Of a stretch of DNA of 25,833 bases, positions 15,971 to 25,035 are shown one piece after another. The notes under the pieces were generated by a model. The model saw nothing but the letters and a program-made list of their open reading frames with translations. It had not been told where the DNA came from and did no database searches. The translations under genes and the position numbers were made by a program. Numbering within the stretch: the first letter of the stretch is position 1; each line of letters opens with the position of its first letter. The stretch is from Alphaproteobacteria bacterium. Lineage in GTDB: Bacteria > Pseudomonadota > Alphaproteobacteria > Sphingomonadales > Emcibacteraceae. The DNA lies in NCBI GenBank assembly GCA_030432815.1, contig JAUILB010000003.1, forward strand, positions 1 to 25,833. Direction: 5' to 3'.

Positions 15971-16408
15971 TTAGCAGCTCACTGTTTTTGCATAGGGGTT
16001 TTCCCCGCCCGCTGAAATTTCAAAGGCATATTCGATAAGCTGGTGTAAAATATCGGTATCCACATCAGAGAGCCTGTTAATATTCAGGCACGCCTTGCCG
16101 TTTTTATATTTTCCCAACTCTTTCATAAGCGGATGATTTTGAAAACCATAAAAAAGATATACTGAAATATAATGTTTTCTTGGGGAAAAACCAATTTGAA
16201 AAATATCACCTTCACGGCCGCTTTTATATTTATAGTGGTAGCTGCCAAATCCAACCATATTATCACCCCACATTTTGGGAGTTAATCCTGTTATTTCCTT
16301 CATCATTTCAAGAATTTCATAACTGTCTGACCGTTTTTCATCATGAAGGATTGAATTTATAAAATCCTCTACGCTGGCATCTGTTTGTTTTGTTTTATTT
16401 TCAGCCAT
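15971..16408 (-). CDS. DUF1801 domain protein (YdhG-like)
   Basis: This 145-residue soluble protein matches the DUF1801 family: KRSDSYEILEMMKEITG near the start, PKMWGDNMVGFGSYHYKY, IGFSPRKHYISVYLFYG and NGKACLNINRLSDVD. The family shares a fold with small iron-chaperone-like and YdhG proteins, but its biochemical role is not settled. The start ATG is three bases after the ispDF stop, and its GGAG ribosome binding site overlaps the last ispDF codons (CCG GAG TAA), so it is translationally coupled. Nothing in the sequence explains its presence between an isoprenoid gene and a phospholipid gene. Confidence 0.85.
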   Translation of the reverse strand: MAENKTKQTDASVEDFINSILHDEKRSDSYEILEMMKEITGLTPKMWGDNMVGFGSYHYKYKSGREGDIFQIGFSPRKHYISVYLFYGFQNHPLMKELGKYKNGKACLNINRLSDVDTDILHQLIEYAFEISAGGENPYAKTVSC

Positions 16409-16411
16409 TCT

Positions 16412-17569
16412 TTACTCCGGTAATCTAATGGTTGCTATGGCCTGTGCCATGATGCCTTCACCTTTGCCCGTAAATCCAAGTTTTTCGGTTGTTGTTGCTT
16501 TTACACTGATGCGCGCAATATCAAGATCAACTATTTCAGAAATCCTGTCACGGATCAAATCACGGTGTGGACCTATCTTTGGTGCTTCGCAAATGATGGT
16601 CAGGTCAATATTCGCAATAACACCGTCTGCTTCATCAACAAGTTTAGCCGCATGTTTTAAGAATATATCCGAACTTGCCCCTTTCCATTTGTCGTCACTG
16701 GGAGGGAAGTGTTCGCCAATATCCCCCATAGCCATTGCCCCAAGGATAGCATCCGTAATGGCGTGTAGCGCGACGTCCGCGTCCGAATGCCCCTTAAGTT
16801 TTTTGTTATAGGGAATTTTTATACCCCCAAGAATGACACTGTCACCTTCCTCAAATGCATGGACGTCAATACCATACCCAATTCTTACGTCAGTATAATT
16901 TTTCCCGGTCATCATTTCGGCTTTTCTTAAATCTTCTTCTGTTGTTATTTTGAAGTTATCTTCAGATCCCAGTATTACGTTTACTTTTATTCCATTTTGT
17001 TCGGCGATGGCACTATCGTCCGTTAATTCACGGTCTTTTGACGTTTCATGGGCTTTTAAAATTGTCTCATAATCAAATACCTGCGGTGTCTGCGCCCGGT
17101 AAAGGTAATTACGGTCAATCGTATTATTTATAAAATCATCAGTCATATATTTAATTGTATCTGATACTTTTAGCGCCGGAATAACCGCACCGGATATTTC
17201 AACATTTTCGGCAAGTTCTTTGATCAGCCGTTCAGAAACAAAAGGCCGTGCAGCATCATGGATGAATACGTTTTTTGGGTTTATTTCCCGGGCTGCCAAC
17301 AGGCCGTTTAGCACTGATTGTTGCCGTGTATCTCCCCCCATTACGGCATGAGGCAAATTTAGTCCGTAAATAGCATTATCATATAAATTTTGGTCGTCAG
17401 GATGGATAACAACCTGAATATAATCAATGTTTTTACTGTTTAAAAATACATTAATCGTGCGGCGCAGTATCGAAACACCGTTTATTTCCAGGTATTGTTT
17501 CGGTATTTCCCCGCCCACACGCTGGCCACGGCCCGCGGCTACAATGATGGCTGCATTTTTTATTGTCAT
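16412..17569 (-). CDS. ispDF: Bifunctional 2-C-methyl-D-erythritol 4-phosphate cytidylyltransferase / 2,4-cyclodiphosphate synthase
   Basis: This 385-residue fusion performs two steps of the MEP isoprenoid pathway. The IspD half (about 1-225) has the nucleotide-binding start AAIIVAAGRGQRVGG, PKQYLEINGVSIL, HDAARPF and ITTEEDL. The IspF half (from about 228) has the metal ligands D235 and H237 in GYGIDVHAF and H269 in GHSDADVALHA, plus DIGEHFPP and the C-terminal TTTEKLGFTGKGEGI. I chose ATG 17567-17569, which puts the nucleotide-binding loop at the N-terminus as in other IspD. A frame extension of 40 residues upstream to 17689 is hydrophilic, unlike the family and runs into the divergent dusB promoter region. 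It heads the operon with DUF1801, pgpA and cinA. Direct IspDF fusion is common in Alphaproteobacteria. Confidence 0.94.
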   Translation of the reverse strand: MTIKNAAIIVAAGRGQRVGGEIPKQYLEINGVSILRRTINVFLNSKNIDYIQVVIHPDDQNLYDNAIYGLNLPHAVMGGDTRQQSVLNGLLAAREINPKNVFIHDAARPFVSERLIKELAENVEISGAVIPALKVSDTIKYMTDDFINNTIDRNYLYRAQTPQVFDYETILKAHETSKDRELTDDSAIAEQNGIKVNVILGSEDNFKITTEEDLRKAEMMTGKNYTDVRIGYGIDVHAFEEGDSVILGGIKIPYNKKLKGHSDADVALHAITDAILGAMAMGDIGEHFPPSDDKWKGASSDIFLKHAAKLVDEADGVIANIDLTIICEAPKIGPHRDLIRDRISEIVDLDIARISVKATTTEKLGFTGKGEGIMAQAIATIRLPE

Positions 17570-17713
17570 GGGGTGGACGCTATCATTTTTGACGGTAAAT
17601 GTCGTCAATAATCTGTAACTTTTTGGGCTTTGACCTTTGGAACCATTTGCGCTATATTGCCGCCGAAATTGATTAATTTTTAGACACATTGGAAAGTTGC
17701 TTATTTTTTAATC

Positions 17714-18715
17714 ATGAATTTTGATCTTAAACCTATAAAGCTTGGTCCTGTGACCATTGAAGATCCCGTTTTATTATGCCCAATGGCAGGTGTAACGGAT
17801 TTACCATTCAGAAGGCTTGTTAAGCGTTTTGGAGCAGGTCTTGTGACGTCCGAAATGATTGCAAGTCAGGCCATGATCAGGGACCATAAACGCACCCATA
17901 AAATGGCAGCAGCGGAAAGCGATGAGTATCTTATGTCCGTTCAGCTTGCCGGCTGTGATCCTGAAATGATGGCGGAAGCCGCACGGATGAATGAAGATAA
18001 GGGGGCGCAGATTATTGACATCAATATGGGATGTCCTGCTAAAAAGATTGTAAACGGTTATGCGGGGTCAGCCTTAATGCAGGACCTTGATGAAGCCAGA
18101 AAAATTATAACGGCAACTGTAAATGCGGTGGAAATTCCGGTTACATTAAAAATGAGAACCGGATGGGACATATCCAATCGTAATGCGCCGGAACTGGCAA
18201 AAATAGCCGAAGGGGAAGGGATAAAAATGGTCACTGTTCATGGCCGTACCCGTAACCAGATGTATAAGGGCGTATCTGACTGGAAATTTATCAGCAAAGT
18301 GAAGGAAGTCGTATCGCTGCCGGTCATCGCCAATGGCGATATTGTGACATTTGAAAATGCTGCTGATGCGCTTAAGCAATCACATGCAGACGGGATTATG
18401 ATCGGGCGTGGTTCATATGGAAGACCCTGGTTTTTATCGCAGGTAATACATTTCCTGAAAACGGGTGAAAAATTGCCCGAACCGGATTTGCTAGGCATCA
18501 AGAATATTATGATCGAACATTATCTGGCAATGTTGGATCATTACGGTGAAGAAGCAGGCAAAAAAATCGCGAGAAAGCATATAAGCTGGTACACAAAAGG
18601 CTTACATGACAGTGCAGCATTCAGGCAAAAAGTAAATCTTATGACAGATACGAAAGAAGTGCTGGATACCATTGAGGCTTTTTTTGAGCCTCTTCTTACT
18701 GGTCGTGCTGCCTAG
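17714..18715 (+). CDS. dusB: tRNA-dihydrouridine synthase (DusB/NifR3)
   Basis: This 333-residue FMN-dependent TIM-barrel enzyme reduces specific uridines in the tRNA D-loop. It has PMAGVTDLPFRRL for FMN binding, the catalytic Cys C107 in INMGCPAKKIVNGYAGSAL, MRTGWD, VHGRTRNQMYKG, ANGDI and GIMIGRGSYGRPW. The C-terminal helical tRNA-binding part follows (KHISWYTKGLHDSA). Length is normal for DusB. It is the first gene of the nifR3-ntrB-ntrC cluster; ntrB begins two bases after its stop, so the modification enzyme and the nitrogen sensor are co-transcribed. It diverges from ispDF across about 140 bases that must hold both promoters. Confidence 0.95.
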   Translation: MNFDLKPIKLGPVTIEDPVLLCPMAGVTDLPFRRLVKRFGAGLVTSEMIASQAMIRDHKRTHKMAAAESDEYLMSVQLAGCDPEMMAEAARMNEDKGAQIIDINMGCPAKKIVNGYAGSALMQDLDEARKIITATVNAVEIPVTLKMRTGWDISNRNAPELAKIAEGEGIKMVTVHGRTRNQMYKGVSDWKFISKVKEVVSLPVIANGDIVTFENAADALKQSHADGIMIGRGSYGRPWFLSQVIHFLKTGEKLPEPDLLGIKNIMIEHYLAMLDHYGEEAGKKIARKHISWYTKGLHDSAAFRQKVNLMTDTKEVLDTIEAFFEPLLTGRAA

Positions 18716-18717
18716 AT

Positions 18718-19845
18718 ATGGGAGCAACCAATGAAATCGTTGGTAAGTCTGCATCGGATCAGTTTGAAATCGTTTTAAACAGTCTTGCGGACGCTATTCT
18801 GACAATTGATGCGGAAAATAATTTTACATTTGCAAATGTTGCTGCGGAACAGTTGATCGGTATTAGTTTTCCGATACTGCGGCGTAAAAAAATTCAGGAC
18901 ATAATAGCATATGACAGCCCCCTTATGTCACTTATAGATCAGGCGAGAATGAAAAATGCTGTTATTTCCGAATATGATGTGAATATCGGAAATCCCAAGA
19001 TAGGTGATCTTAAAATTGATGTTCATGTATCTAAATTAACAGGTGATCCGGATACAGTTGATGACGGCTCCCTTCTTTTACAGTTACAACAAAGAACAAT
19101 TGCACAGAAAATCAATCTTCAGAAAACATACAGAAACGCGACAAGATCAGTTTCAGGCATGGCTGCTATGCTTGCACATGAAATAAAAAATCCTTTATCA
19201 GGGATCAAAGGATCTGCACAGATTTTATCCAAGTCGGTAGATGAAGATGATAAATCCCTTACGGATCTTATATGTGAAGAAGTTGACAGAATTTGTAATC
19301 TGGTAGATCGCATGGAGGTATTTACCGATCACAGGGCGATTGAGCAAAAAGAACTGAATATTCACGCAATTCTCGAATATGTTATAAAGCTTGCAAAAAA
19401 CGGTTTTGGAAAACATGTGAATTTTGTAGAACTCTATGATCCATCATTGCCCAAGACAATTGGTGATAAAAATTCACTCATCCAGGTATTTTTAAATCTT
19501 ATCAAGAATGCATGCGAAGCGGTGCCCGCAAAAGGTGGTCATGTTTCTCTAACAACTTCCTATCGGCAGGGTGTACGTATAGCATCAGTCAATAATAATG
19601 AAATGCTCTATCTGCCACTTGAGATTTGTATCATTGATAATGGACCGGGCATCCCTGATGATATTAAATCCGATATCTTTGATCCTTTTGTAACAACAAA
19701 AAATGGGGGTACCGGCTTAGGGCTTTCGCTTGTCGCAAAAATAATTGCGGATCATGGTGGTTTAATCGAATGTGAAAGCGAAATGGGAAAAACAGTCTTC
19801 AGAATATTGTTGCCTAGAGCACCAAAGCAAGGGCATGACAAATGA
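18718..19845 (+). CDS. ntrB: Nitrogen regulation sensor histidine kinase NtrB
   Basis: The 375-residue cytoplasmic kinase has a PAS domain (about 12-125), the phosphoacceptor block MLAHEIKNPLSGIKG with H154, and a HATPase domain: N box LIKNACEAVP, G1 IIDNGPGIPDDI, and the G2 region GGTGLGLSLV. It controls NtrC phosphorylation in response to nitrogen status, normally through PII protein. No membrane segments are present, consistent with NtrB and distinguishing it from NtrY. It starts two bases after dusB and overlaps ntrC by four bases (ATGA). Confidence 0.95.
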   Translation: MGATNEIVGKSASDQFEIVLNSLADAILTIDAENNFTFANVAAEQLIGISFPILRRKKIQDIIAYDSPLMSLIDQARMKNAVISEYDVNIGNPKIGDLKIDVHVSKLTGDPDTVDDGSLLLQLQQRTIAQKINLQKTYRNATRSVSGMAAMLAHEIKNPLSGIKGSAQILSKSVDEDDKSLTDLICEEVDRICNLVDRMEVFTDHRAIEQKELNIHAILEYVIKLAKNGFGKHVNFVELYDPSLPKTIGDKNSLIQVFLNLIKNACEAVPAKGGHVSLTTSYRQGVRIASVNNNEMLYLPLEICIIDNGPGIPDDIKSDIFDPFVTTKNGGTGLGLSLVAKIIADHGGLIECESEMGKTVFRILLPRAPKQGHDK

Positions 19846-21305
19846 CAGAATTAAAAACGATCCTGATTGCAGATGATGATAAAGCAATCCGAACTGTTCT
19901 TTCACGTGCACTTGGCCAAGAAGGGTACGATGTCCGTCTTGCAAGCAATGCTGCAACATTATGGCGCTGGGTCGCTGATGGAGAAGGGGACCTTGTTATC
20001 ACAGATGTCATGATGCCGGATGAAAATGGCCTTGATATGCTGATAAGGATTAAAAAAATTCGGCCCGATTTACCCGTGGTTGTTATGAGCGCGCAGAATA
20101 CTTTAATGACTGCTGTAAAAGCAGCGGAGCGTGGCGCGTACGAATATCTACCAAAACCGTTCGATCTTGATGAACTTAAAGCCGTAATTCTGAAAGGCCT
20201 TTCGCCAAAATTGAAATCCGGCCTTAAACGTGTTCTCGATGATGAGGAGGAAATGCCACTTATTGGTCGTTCACCCGCCATGCAGGATGTCTACAGGGTG
20301 ATGGCGCGGCTTATGAACAATGACCTTACCGTCATGATTACAGGTGAAACCGGTACTGGGAAGGAACTGATCGCAAAAGCACTTCATGATTTTGGCAAAC
20401 GAAGGCATGCGCCGTTTGTAGCAATCAATATGGCAGCCATTCCAAAAGATTTAATTGAAAGTGAACTATTTGGTCATGAAAAGGGGGCATTTACTGGGGC
20501 TGTATCCAGAAATATTGGTCGTTTTGAGCAGGCAAAAGGCGGCACATTATTCCTGGATGAAATTGGTGATATGCCAATGGAAGCACAGACCCGTCTACTC
20601 AGAGTATTGCAGGAGGGTGAGTACACATCAGTCGGTGGCACGCACCTCTTAAAAGTGGATGTTCGCATTATTGCTGCTACACACAGAAATTTAAAAACAT
20701 TGATCGCACAAGGTCTGTTTCGGGAAGATCTGTACTATCGATTGAACGTAGTGCCAATTAACCTGCCGCCGCTTCGTGACCGTAAGGATGATATTCCGGA
20801 TCTGGTTCGACACTTTTTTAACAATTTCGCTGAAGAACATAATCAGCCCCCAAAATTGATGGATAATAAAGCACTGGATCAATTAAAGAAAAGCGATTGG
20901 CCGGGTAATATACGTGAACTGGAAAATTTGGTGCAGCGGATGGCGGCTCTTTATACAGAAGATATTATCAGTGTTGACAATATAATTGCGGAAATGGCGA
21001 CAGATACTGAATATGAGCAATCTGTTGCCTCAAACCAGGGGAACATTTATGAGGCTGAAACCCTGCAGCAATCTATCTATCGGCACTTAAAAAAATACTT
21101 TGATGCTCATCCAAACGAAGAATTACCGCCAAATGGGCTTTACGCAAGAATATTAAGTGAATTGGAAATGCCACTGATCCAATTGTCATTAAAAGCCACA
21201 AGAGGCAATCAGATCAAAGCGGCCGAACTATTGGGACTTAACCGAAATACATTAAGAAAAAAGATAAAAGAGCTTCAAATTCCTATAGTTAAGGATCGCT
21301 ATTAG
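19842..21305 (+). CDS. ntrC: Nitrogen regulation response regulator NtrC (sigma-54 activator)
   Basis: The 487-residue regulator has a receiver domain with the acidic pocket DDD (11-13) and phosphorylation site D55 in VITDVMMP. The sigma-54 AAA+ domain has Walker A GETGTGKE, an intact GAFTGA loop at 215-220, Walker B GGTLFLDEIGDMP and the arginine-finger region FREDLYYRLNVVPI. The C-terminal Fis-type helix-turn-helix is QIKAAELLGLNRNTLRKKI. It should activate sigma-54 promoters under nitrogen limitation when phosphorylated by NtrB. The start overlaps the ntrB stop by four bases. The C-terminal half has a somewhat long linker (about 390-440) before the helix-turn-helix. Confidence 0.95.
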   Translation: MTELKTILIADDDKAIRTVLSRALGQEGYDVRLASNAATLWRWVADGEGDLVITDVMMPDENGLDMLIRIKKIRPDLPVVVMSAQNTLMTAVKAAERGAYEYLPKPFDLDELKAVILKGLSPKLKSGLKRVLDDEEEMPLIGRSPAMQDVYRVMARLMNNDLTVMITGETGTGKELIAKALHDFGKRRHAPFVAINMAAIPKDLIESELFGHEKGAFTGAVSRNIGRFEQAKGGTLFLDEIGDMPMEAQTRLLRVLQEGEYTSVGGTHLLKVDVRIIAATHRNLKTLIAQGLFREDLYYRLNVVPINLPPLRDRKDDIPDLVRHFFNNFAEEHNQPPKLMDNKALDQLKKSDWPGNIRELENLVQRMAALYTEDIISVDNIIAEMATDTEYEQSVASNQGNIYEAETLQQSIYRHLKKYFDAHPNEELPPNGLYARILSELEMPLIQLSLKATRGNQIKAAELLGLNRNTLRKKIKELQIPIVKDRY

Positions 21306-21311
21306 ATTATT

Positions 21312-21341
21312 TTGTTAGGTATTTTCCAGAATCATGCTAAT
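21312..21341 (+). promoter_or_regulatory. Candidate sigma-70-type promoter for ntrYX
   Basis: TTGTTA at 21312-21317 resembles a -35 box. GCTAAT at 21336-21341 resembles a -10 box (four of six consensus positions), 18 bases away. It lies just after the ntrC stop, with the 20-bp palindrome immediately downstream at the expected transcription start. This is a visual match only. Confidence 0.35.
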
Positions 21342-21361
21342 ATGTTGCATTAATGCAACAT
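21342..21361. promoter_or_regulatory. Perfect 20-bp palindrome upstream of ntrY
   Basis: The sequence ATGTTGCATTAATGCAACAT is its own reverse complement over all 20 bases. It fills much of the 77-base gap between ntrC and the preferred ntrY start, and would overlap a transcript start from the candidate promoter just before it. It looks like a dimeric repressor or activator site. The half-site layout TTGCA-N4-TGCAA has the spacing of FNR/FixK-type boxes but not their usual TTGAT bases, so the binding protein is unassigned. Confidence 0.65.
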
Positions 21362-21382
21362 TATGATAATCTCAGGCTTAAT

Positions 21383-23647
21383 ATGAGTGAACATGCGTTA
21401 AAGAAAAAATCTCGTATCTGGAGCAGAGTAAGGCTCTGGGCACGTAAATTTGAACTGGAAAATAAAGCGGCATATATACTGCTACTTGGTTTAGTTGCCT
21501 GTGGTAGTGTCGCATATGTTCTATTTACCAACGCAGAACCTCTTTCCCCCACGCCTGATAATCTTTATATTTTTGTTACATCGATTACAGTGTTGCTGCT
21601 ACTACTTGTAACGTTGGTTGTGCGGCAGGTCATTCAGCTTTGGAGCAAGGGACGAAAAGGTGCCGCGGCTGCAACGAGACTACATAAGCGTATTATTACA
21701 TTATTCAGCGTAATTGCCATTATCCCGACGATTATTATGGCAGTATTTTCAGTATTGTTCTTTGAATTTGGGCTACAGTCCTGGTTCAGTGAAAAAGTAC
21801 AAACCGTTCTCGATAGTTCAGAGAGTGTTGCAAGAACCTATGCAGAAGAACATCAGAGAATTATTCGTGCCGATGCGCTTGGTATGGCGAATGATCTGAA
21901 CAGGCAGGCATTTTTATTTTCCCAGCAGCCTGAGCTGCTTGATCAGGCACTAAGCATTCAGGCACGTAACCTCGGACTTTCTGAAGCTATCATTTTAAAC
22001 CGGGATGGTGTTGTTACGTCGCGGGCAAGCGCAACATATAGCGTGTTTGATGATCGTTTGAATAAGGATATCATTGACGCAGCAGCGGAAGGTGGTGTTA
22101 AATTTTTTCCTGCACGTGTGAATGATGGTCAGATCAGGGTTATTATCAGGCTTGACGCATTTCTGGATCAGTATCTTTACATCAGCCGCCTGATTGATGC
22201 AAATGCACTTGCTCTGGTCAGACGGACGCTTGAAGCGAAAGACGATTTCGAAAAATCACAATCAGAGCTATCTGAATATCGGCTTCTTTTTAATATATCA
22301 TTTCTGTTTATTGCATTAATAATGCTGTTTTTCTCGGCCTGGCTGGGTTTTGGTCTTGCAAACAAACTGATGAAACCAATTAATGCCTTAGTTGGTGCGA
22401 CGGATAGGGTAGGTAAAGGTGACTTTTCTGCACGGGCACCAATTCGTGAAGGTTATGATGATCTTGGTGGTCTTACCAAAGCGTTTAACACCATGACGTG
22501 GCAGCTTCAAAAACAACAAAAAGATATTTTATCTGCTAACCGTATGCTTGATGAACGTCGAAGATTTACTGAAACAGTTCTATCGGGTGTATCGCCGGGG
22601 ATTATGGGCCTTGATCCAAAAGGAAATATTACGCTTGCAAACAGATCCGCTTCAATCATGCTTGATAAATCAGAAGAAAATCTTAAAGGGTTAAATATTG
22701 TTGATGTAATGCCCGAGGTTAAAACCCTGTTCGAAAAGATACTTAAAGTAAAAAATCAGGGCGTAGAGGCACAGATCGTAATAAACCGTAATGATGTGAC
22801 GTTAAACCTGCTCGTCAGGATTACAGCAGAGCTGAAAGGAAAAAGGGCAGAAGGGTTTGTTATCAGTTTTGATGATATCACGGAGCAAGTAGCCGCTGAA
22901 AGAACAGCCGCCTGGGCCGATGTGGCAAGGCGTATTGCTCATGAAATCAAAAACCCACTTACGCCAATTCAGCTTTCTGCGGAAAGACTTAAACGAAAAT
23001 ATCTGAAAGAAGTAAAATCGGATCCTGAAACATTCACACAATGTACTGATACAATAGTACGTCAGGTAGGAGACCTAAGGCAAATGGTGGATGAATTTTC
23101 ATCTTTTGCGAGAATGCCGAGCCCTGTCATGCAAACTGTTGATTTGGTGGAAATTGCAAAACAGGCAACTTTTCTGATGAATGCAGGTGCCCGCAATCTG
23201 AAAATTTCAACTGATTTTCCAGATAAACCCGTGAAGGTTGAATGCGATGGTGGCCAGATCGGTCAAGCTCTTACCAACATAATAAAAAATGCTGCGGAAG
23301 CACTGGAAGAAAACGGTGATGGCAAAATAGACGTTTCTATTTCCGAAGATGAAAAATCTGTATCTATTATTGTTTCTGATAATGGTAAAGGTATGCCGGA
23401 AGGGATGATAGACAGGTTGACTGAACCATATGTTACAACCAGATCGAAGGGCACAGGCTTGGGACTTGCAATTGTGAATAAGATTATGAGGGATCATGGG
23501 GGTGACCTGATTTTGGAAAATAATGATGATCATGGTGCACGTGCAACTTTAAGATTCAATAAGACAAAAGCCCTTCAGGATGAAGGTGATGAATCAACTG
23601 ACTCAAAAGATGTCAAAAGCAAGTTAAGGATTGTGCATGGCGCTTGA
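21383..23647 (+). CDS. ntrY: Membrane sensor histidine kinase NtrY
   Basis: This protein of about 754 residues has membrane helices near residues 30-49, 61-85 and 103-128. An extracytoplasmic sensing domain of about 180 residues follows, then another helix (NISFLFIALIMLFFSAWLGF) and a HAMP domain (MKPINALVGATDRVGKGDFS). The cytoplasmic part has a PAS domain, phosphoacceptor H520 in RRIAHEIKNPLTPIQLSAER, and a HATPase domain (NIIKNAAEALEENG, DNGKGMPEG, GTGLGLAIVNKIM). It pairs with NtrX; relatives respond to nitrogen and to redox or oxygen status. I chose ATG 21383 because AGG sits six bases upstream. An in-frame ATG at 21353 lies inside the palindrome and would add ten residues without a ribosome binding site. 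It overlaps ntrX by 11 bases. Confidence 0.94.
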   Translation: MSEHALKKKSRIWSRVRLWARKFELENKAAYILLLGLVACGSVAYVLFTNAEPLSPTPDNLYIFVTSITVLLLLLVTLVVRQVIQLWSKGRKGAAAATRLHKRIITLFSVIAIIPTIIMAVFSVLFFEFGLQSWFSEKVQTVLDSSESVARTYAEEHQRIIRADALGMANDLNRQAFLFSQQPELLDQALSIQARNLGLSEAIILNRDGVVTSRASATYSVFDDRLNKDIIDAAAEGGVKFFPARVNDGQIRVIIRLDAFLDQYLYISRLIDANALALVRRTLEAKDDFEKSQSELSEYRLLFNISFLFIALIMLFFSAWLGFGLANKLMKPINALVGATDRVGKGDFSARAPIREGYDDLGGLTKAFNTMTWQLQKQQKDILSANRMLDERRRFTETVLSGVSPGIMGLDPKGNITLANRSASIMLDKSEENLKGLNIVDVMPEVKTLFEKILKVKNQGVEAQIVINRNDVTLNLLVRITAELKGKRAEGFVISFDDITEQVAAERTAAWADVARRIAHEIKNPLTPIQLSAERLKRKYLKEVKSDPETFTQCTDTIVRQVGDLRQMVDEFSSFARMPSPVMQTVDLVEIAKQATFLMNAGARNLKISTDFPDKPVKVECDGGQIGQALTNIIKNAAEALEENGDGKIDVSISEDEKSVSIIVSDNGKGMPEGMIDRLTEPYVTTRSKGTGLGLAIVNKIMRDHGGDLILENNDDHGARATLRFNKTKALQDEGDESTDSKDVKSKLRIVHGA

Positions 23648-25010
23648 CATATTAATTGTTGATGATGAAGCAGACATCAGAGAACTTATTTCCGGTATAT
23701 TGAGTGACGAAGGTTATGACACAAGGGTAGCAGGTGATAGTGATAGCGCCCTGGCTGAAATTGATATGCGGCGCCCATCACTTTTAATTCTGGATATATG
23801 GTTGCAGGGTAGTAAGCTTGACGGTCTGGAAATATTGGAAGAAGTAAAATCCAAGCACAAGGATTTACCTGTTATTATTATCAGTGGTCACGGCAATATT
23901 GAAACTGCGGTAACGGCAATAAAGAGGGGTGCTTATGATTTTATTAGCAAACCTTTTGAAACAGAACAATTGCTGATCCTTGTTGAACGCGCGACTGAAG
24001 TTGATCGTTTAAGGCGCGAAAATCTGGAACTTAAAGAAAAAGTAGGATACGAGTCCGACCTGACGGGTACATCATCCGCTATCACTTTCGTCCGAAATAC
24101 GATAAGCAAAGTAGCACCTAGTGGCAGCCGTGTTTTGATATCGGGCGCATCGGGAACAGGAAAAGAGTTAGTGGCGCGCCTTATCCACAGCCAATCAAAA
24201 AGAGCTAATGGGGCCTTTATCGTGGTGAATGCTGCCAGCATGTCCCCGGAAAATATGGAACGGGAGCTTTTTGGAGTTGAAGAAAACGGGGAAGTAACAA
24301 AAACAGGGGTTTTCGAAAAAGCACACGGGGGTACTTTGTTTTTTGATGAAGTTGCTGATATGCCACAGACAACTCAGGCTAAGATATTGAGAATACTGAC
24401 AGATCAATCCTTTGAACGGGTAGGTGGTGACCAGCGTGTTCAGGTAAATGTACGTGTCGTCAGTGCTACAAGCCGAAATCTGCGCAAAGAAATCGATGCT
24501 GGCAGATTTCGTGAAGATTTATATCATCGCTTAAACGTTGTTCCCATACAGGTTCCGTCCCTAACACAACGGCGAGAAGACATACCGCAGTTGATCAAAC
24601 AAATGATGAATAGTTTTGCCAGTGCGACCGGAAGGCCGGTACGTAATTTCGATGATGAAGCAATTTCCGCATTACAGGCTCACGACTGGCCTGGTAATGT
24701 GCGCCAATTAAAAAATACTGTCGAACGAATGCTGATCCTTACCGGTGAGGAAGGAGCAATAAGTATTGATATGCTTCCAGTTGATATTATGGCTGATAGT
24801 GAAATAATCAGGCCAAACGCCAGCACTGAAATTATGACCCTGCCACTTCGAGAGGCCAGAGAAACATTTGAACGTGAATATCTGAATGTTCAAATACAGC
24901 GTTTTCAGGGTAATATTTCCCGTACTGCAGAATTTGTAGGTATGGAGCGTTCTGCGCTACATCGAAAATTAAAAGGACTCGGGATCAGTAATCCTGAGAA
25001 AAACAGATAA
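23637..25010 (+). CDS. ntrX: Response regulator NtrX
   Basis: The 457-residue regulator has a receiver with D53 in LILDIWLQGSKLDG, which is the longer NtrX form of this loop. The AAA+ domain has Walker A GASGTGKE and Walker B GGTLFFDEVADMP, and the C-terminus carries a Fis-type helix-turn-helix (GNISRTAEFVGMERSALHRK). Unlike NtrC, the GAFTGA loop is gone: the stretch after ELFG reads VEENGEVTKTGVFEKAH, so direct sigma-54 contact by the standard loop is not expected. ATG 23637 is preferred because AAGGA lies six bases upstream; a TTG at 23631 would touch that site. It overlaps the ntrY 3' end by 11 bases, so the pair is co-translated. Confidence 0.94.
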   Translation: MALDILIVDDEADIRELISGILSDEGYDTRVAGDSDSALAEIDMRRPSLLILDIWLQGSKLDGLEILEEVKSKHKDLPVIIISGHGNIETAVTAIKRGAYDFISKPFETEQLLILVERATEVDRLRRENLELKEKVGYESDLTGTSSAITFVRNTISKVAPSGSRVLISGASGTGKELVARLIHSQSKRANGAFIVVNAASMSPENMERELFGVEENGEVTKTGVFEKAHGGTLFFDEVADMPQTTQAKILRILTDQSFERVGGDQRVQVNVRVVSATSRNLRKEIDAGRFREDLYHRLNVVPIQVPSLTQRREDIPQLIKQMMNSFASATGRPVRNFDDEAISALQAHDWPGNVRQLKNTVERMLILTGEEGAISIDMLPVDIMADSEIIRPNASTEIMTLPLREARETFEREYLNVQIQRFQGNISRTAEFVGMERSALHRKLKGLGISNPEKNR

Positions 25011-25035
25011 AAAATAAAGGCGAGAGGAACTACAA

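Noticed and set aside
17570..17689. N-terminal extension of 40 residues on ispDF
   Set aside because: The extension is unlike IspD, places the nucleotide-binding loop too far in, and uses the space needed for divergent promoters with dusB.
23207..23533. Open frame of 108 codons on the - strand inside ntrY
   Set aside because: It is a mirror of the conserved HATPase coding region, not an independent gene.
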